NCBI GenBank assembly: GCA_964474355.1 | Contig: CAYYSY010000015.1 | Span: 1 to 14,698 of the forward strand | Length of the DNA: 14,698 bases | Direction of reading: 5' to 3' | Source: CAYYSY01 sp964474355 | Lineage (GTDB): Bacteria; Myxococcota_A; UBA9160; UBA4427 | Shown here: piece by piece, positions 12,988 to 14,698 of the stretch | Numbering within the stretch: position 1 is the first letter of the stretch | Layout: the number at the start of each line of letters is the position of its first letter | Notes under the pieces: generated by a model | The model's input: the letters and a program-made list of their open reading frames with translations, nothing else | Databases searched by the model: none | What the model was told of the DNA's origin: nothing | Made by a program: the position numbers and the translations under genes

Positions 12988-14183
12988 CAGCGCCCCCGGG
13001 TCAGGACCCAGTACTCCCGTCCGTCCGGAGTGCGAACGCGGTACTGCAGCCGGCTGTGCGGGGTCTCGGGGTTGACGAGCCTCAAGAACACGTCGTCGAA
13101 GAACTCGGGCGTCTCCAGGCTGAAGTTGTGGAAGTTCCGCGTCCGATTCACCGGCGTGACGTCGACGAGCGTCACGCGCTCGCTGCCCGGCTCGACGAGC
13201 TCGAAGGCCCGCATCGCCTCGTCCGACTGATCGGGATTCGCTGGATCGACCGTGCTCTCGCCGAGTCGCCGTCCCCGGTTGAGGACGCGGCTCATCAGCA
13301 GCGCGCGATCGTTCGACGAGACGTAGACGGTGAGGTTCCGGGTCAGGGCCCCGATCTCGTCTTCGAACCGGTGGCCGAACTCGGCGTGATCGACGTCGGG
13401 TGCGGAGAGCACGACGTCTTCGAACTCATAGGCCGCATCTGCGAACTCCGCCCGCTCGTACAGCAGGCTGAAGGCGTTCACGACGACCTCGGCCCCCATG
13501 CTGTTCGCGATCAGCCAGAGCCGCCGGGGCCGTACGTCGCGCACCACGAGCTCGAGCATCAGCGCGAGCTCTTCGCCCGATGCCCGCGCGACCTCCTGTG
13601 CGCGCCCGTAGCCCCTCGGTGTCGAGCCCTGATTGCCGGGCCAATCGAACACCACCAGCGGCGAGTCGATGTCGAGCACGTGACCCACGAAGGCGGTCTT
13701 GCGGAGCGCCGACTCGAAGCGCTCGCGAAAGCCGTTGACCGTCACCAGCAGTGAGCCGTGGCGTGACCGCTCGACCTGCTGCCTCAGCTGTTCGACGAAG
13801 TCCTCGCGCGTCAGGGCGCGGGTGTCCCGGACGACGATCTCCTCGTTCTGGAACCAGTCCGAGGGGTCGATCAGCATGCCGATGCCGAGCGTCGGCGCGA
13901 TCTCGGTGTCGAAGCGACCGAAGGAGAGGGCGGGCTGCCGCTCGCTGCCGAAGCGCTCGAGGGCATCGCCGCCGTCGTTCTCGGGCCGGCGGTTGGTGAC
14001 GTAGAAGAATCGGTAGGCGCCGTCGTCGCCCTGCCTCGTCACGAGCATGCGTCGGAAGAGGAAGGCCTCGGCGCGCTCCAGCGCCCGGCGCGTGGACGAC
14101 TGGAAGAGCACGGCGGAGAGCCCCGCCAGCAGCGCGAGCAGGAGCGAAGTGATCACGAGGAGGCGTCGATTTCTCTTTGTCAT
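12987..14183 (-). CDS. Membrane-anchored DUF900-type alpha/beta hydrolase
   Basis: This 398-aa protein (406 aa if it starts at the in-frame ATG at 14207) has a basic n-region and one N-terminal membrane segment (about 8-27), with the bulk outside the cytoplasm. The core follows the DUF900/COG4782 plan: FYVTNRRP (60-67), the LLVTVNGFR strand and loop (145-153), VFDWPG (178-183), and nucleophile elbow NSMGAE (227-232) with Ser228. SSNDRALL (289-296) has probable Asp292, and NFHNFSL (350-356) has His352. Typical members have HSMG and VHGYN, so Asn replaces His at both family positions. The triad itself looks intact. The gene is the first of a two-gene unit with the lipoprotein hydrolase, overlapping by one base. 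Its start lies in an 8-bp tandem repeat, and a sigma-70-like promoter lies about 55 bp upstream. The role is unknown beyond probable hydrolysis of an ester or amide. Confidence 0.85.
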   Translation of the reverse strand: MTKRNRRLLVITSLLLALLAGLSAVLFQSSTRRALERAEAFLFRRMLVTRQGDDGAYRFFYVTNRRPENDGGDALERFGSERQPALSFGRFDTEIAPTLGIGMLIDPSDWFQNEEIVVRDTRALTREDFVEQLRQQVERSRHGSLLVTVNGFRERFESALRKTAFVGHVLDIDSPLVVFDWPGNQGSTPRGYGRAQEVARASGEELALMLELVVRDVRPRRLWLIANSMGAEVVVNAFSLLYERAEFADAAYEFEDVVLSAPDVDHAEFGHRFEDEIGALTRNLTVYVSSNDRALLMSRVLNRGRRLGESTVDPANPDQSDEAMRAFELVEPGSERVTLVDVTPVNRTRNFHNFSLETPEFFDDVFLRLVNPETPHSRLQYRVRTPDGREYWVLTRGR

Positions 14184-14205
14184 CGCCCCATCGCCCCATC
14201 GCCCC
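14182..14205 (-). repeat. Three tandem copies of an 8-bp unit over the translation start
   Basis: The unit ATCGCCCC (plus strand; GGGGCGAT on the coding strand) occurs three times without interruption. Partial copies on each side create four ATG codons 8 nt apart (14207, 14199, 14191, 14183 on the minus strand). Only those at 14207 and 14183 are in the gene's frame. The GGGG in each unit is also the nearest thing to a ribosome binding site. Confidence 0.85.
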
Positions 14206-14238
14206 ATCGTCGCGTCTCGGTTCGTCGTGCGGGCCCCG

Positions 14239-14266
14239 ATGCTACGTGGATCTCTCGGGTTGGCAA
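14239..14266 (-). promoter_or_regulatory. Sigma-70-like promoter for the two-hydrolase operon
   Basis: On the minus strand TTGCCA (14266-14261, five of six matches to the -35 consensus) and TAGCAT (14244-14239, four of six) are separated by 16 bp. Transcription would start near 14232, giving a 5' leader of roughly 25-50 nt depending on which start codon is used. It sits in the 98-bp gap after the protease gene, so the two hydrolases may be transcribed independently of it. Confidence 0.5.
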
Positions 14267-14281
14267 GAAGTCGGTGGGCCG

Positions 14282-14698
14282 TCAGCTCGGGCGATGTCGG
14301 CGTGAGAGGCGCCGTGCCCGCGAGACACCCGCCCGCGCCAGAGCGCCGACGAGCGCGATCGCGCCCGACGCGCCGAGCACGGGCACCAGCTCGGGCGCAT
14401 TCGCGCGTACCGCATCGAGGGCATCGACCACGCCCGCACCGCTGTTGCGATCGAAGCCGGCCGACTCGATGTCGATGGCCGTCTCGAGCAGGACGGCATG
14501 CACCTCCTCCGGCGTCGATGTCGGGCGCGAGTCGAGCATCAGTGCGGCGATGGCGGCCACGTGGGGGGCCGCGGCGGAGGTGCCGGTGAACTTCGCGAAG
14601 CCGGGTGTCGTCGTCGAGACGTTGTTGGCCGCCGTGACGTCGGGCTTGTTGCGCACTGCGCCGCCCGTCGAGCTGAAGTCACCGGGTGTGATCGGCGT
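14282..14698 (-). CDS. Subtilisin-like (S8) serine protease, C-terminal part (5' end outside window)
   Basis: The frame is open to the right edge, and 138 C-terminal residues are visible. KPDVTA (18-23) and GTSAAAPHVA (39-48) form the conserved end of the S8 catalytic domain, with Ser41 of this fragment as the catalytic Ser (codon 14578-14576). The Asp and His of the triad lie upstream and cannot be checked. The helix after the motif and GAGVVDALDAV complete the domain. The last about 35 residues are unusual for a protease: VPVLGASG, a hydrophobic Ala/Leu/Val stretch (AIALVGALARAGV) and a basic tail (RARRLSRRHRPS). This is the tripartite form of a C-terminal membrane or sorting anchor, resembling IPTL/VPxLG-type tags rather than PEP-CTERM. 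It suggests a surface-anchored secreted protease. The DUF900-type gene follows 98 bp downstream on the same strand. Confidence 0.9.
   Translation of the reverse strand, partial: TPITPGDFSSTGGAVRNKPDVTAANNVSTTTPGFAKFTGTSAAAPHVAAIAALMLDSRPTSTPEEVHAVLLETAIDIESAGFDRNSGAGVVDALDAVRANAPELVPVLGASGAIALVGALARAGVSRARRLSRRHRPS

Overview
The window is very GC-rich, densely coding DNA with strong G/C third-position bias. It looks like chromosome of a Gram-negative bacterium: two proteins carry PEP-CTERM (exosortase) C-terminal tags, three have lipoprotein signal peptides with a lipobox Cys, one is a predicted outer-membrane beta-barrel, and there is a two-component pair. A deltaproteobacterial/Myxococcota-like or similar high-GC proteobacterial lineage fits, but no taxonomic marker gene is present and this is inference. 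I see no rRNA, tRNA, CRISPR, transposase, integrase or phage gene.

Layout. (1) 3-536 is the 3' end of a membrane-anchored TPR protein. (2) 537-851 is a relatively AT-rich leader with a TAGAAT -10-like box and an 11-bp hairpin, leading to a secreted PEP-CTERM protein (852-1469). (3) On the minus strand, a second PEP-CTERM protein (4834-4214) is joined by a 4-bp ATGA overlap to a large lipoprotein glycoside hydrolase with an agarase-like (GH50-like, clan GH-A) catalytic core (4217-1692). Divergent from this pair is an outer-membrane beta-barrel protein (4982-5650). Together these suggest a surface carbohydrate-processing locus. (4) A classical short-chain dehydrogenase (6692-5853) diverges from a small membrane protein with an HEWGH metalloprotease-like motif (6940-7590), whose Shine-Dalgarno can fold into a hairpin. 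(5) A NarL/LuxR-type response regulator (7690-8352) converges on a 7TM histidine kinase of the HisKA_3 type (10242-8377), a probable cognate pair. (6) 10471-10911 encodes an exported, extremely charged protein built from eight clear 11-residue repeats; it is followed by a DUF4136-type lipoprotein (10991-11566). (7) On the minus strand from the right edge come the C-terminus of a subtilisin-like protease with a possible C-terminal anchor (14698-14282), a membrane-anchored DUF900-type alpha/beta hydrolase (14183-12987) and a lipoprotein alpha/beta hydrolase (12987-11563). The last two overlap by one base (TGATG), and an 8-bp tandem repeat covers the start of the first.

The common theme is the cell envelope: nearly every product is exported, lipidated, membrane-embedded or surface-sorted. 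The least familiar items are the hendecad-repeat protein, the coupled PEP-CTERM/glycoside-hydrolase pair, and the 8-bp repeat at the start of the DUF900-like hydrolase gene.
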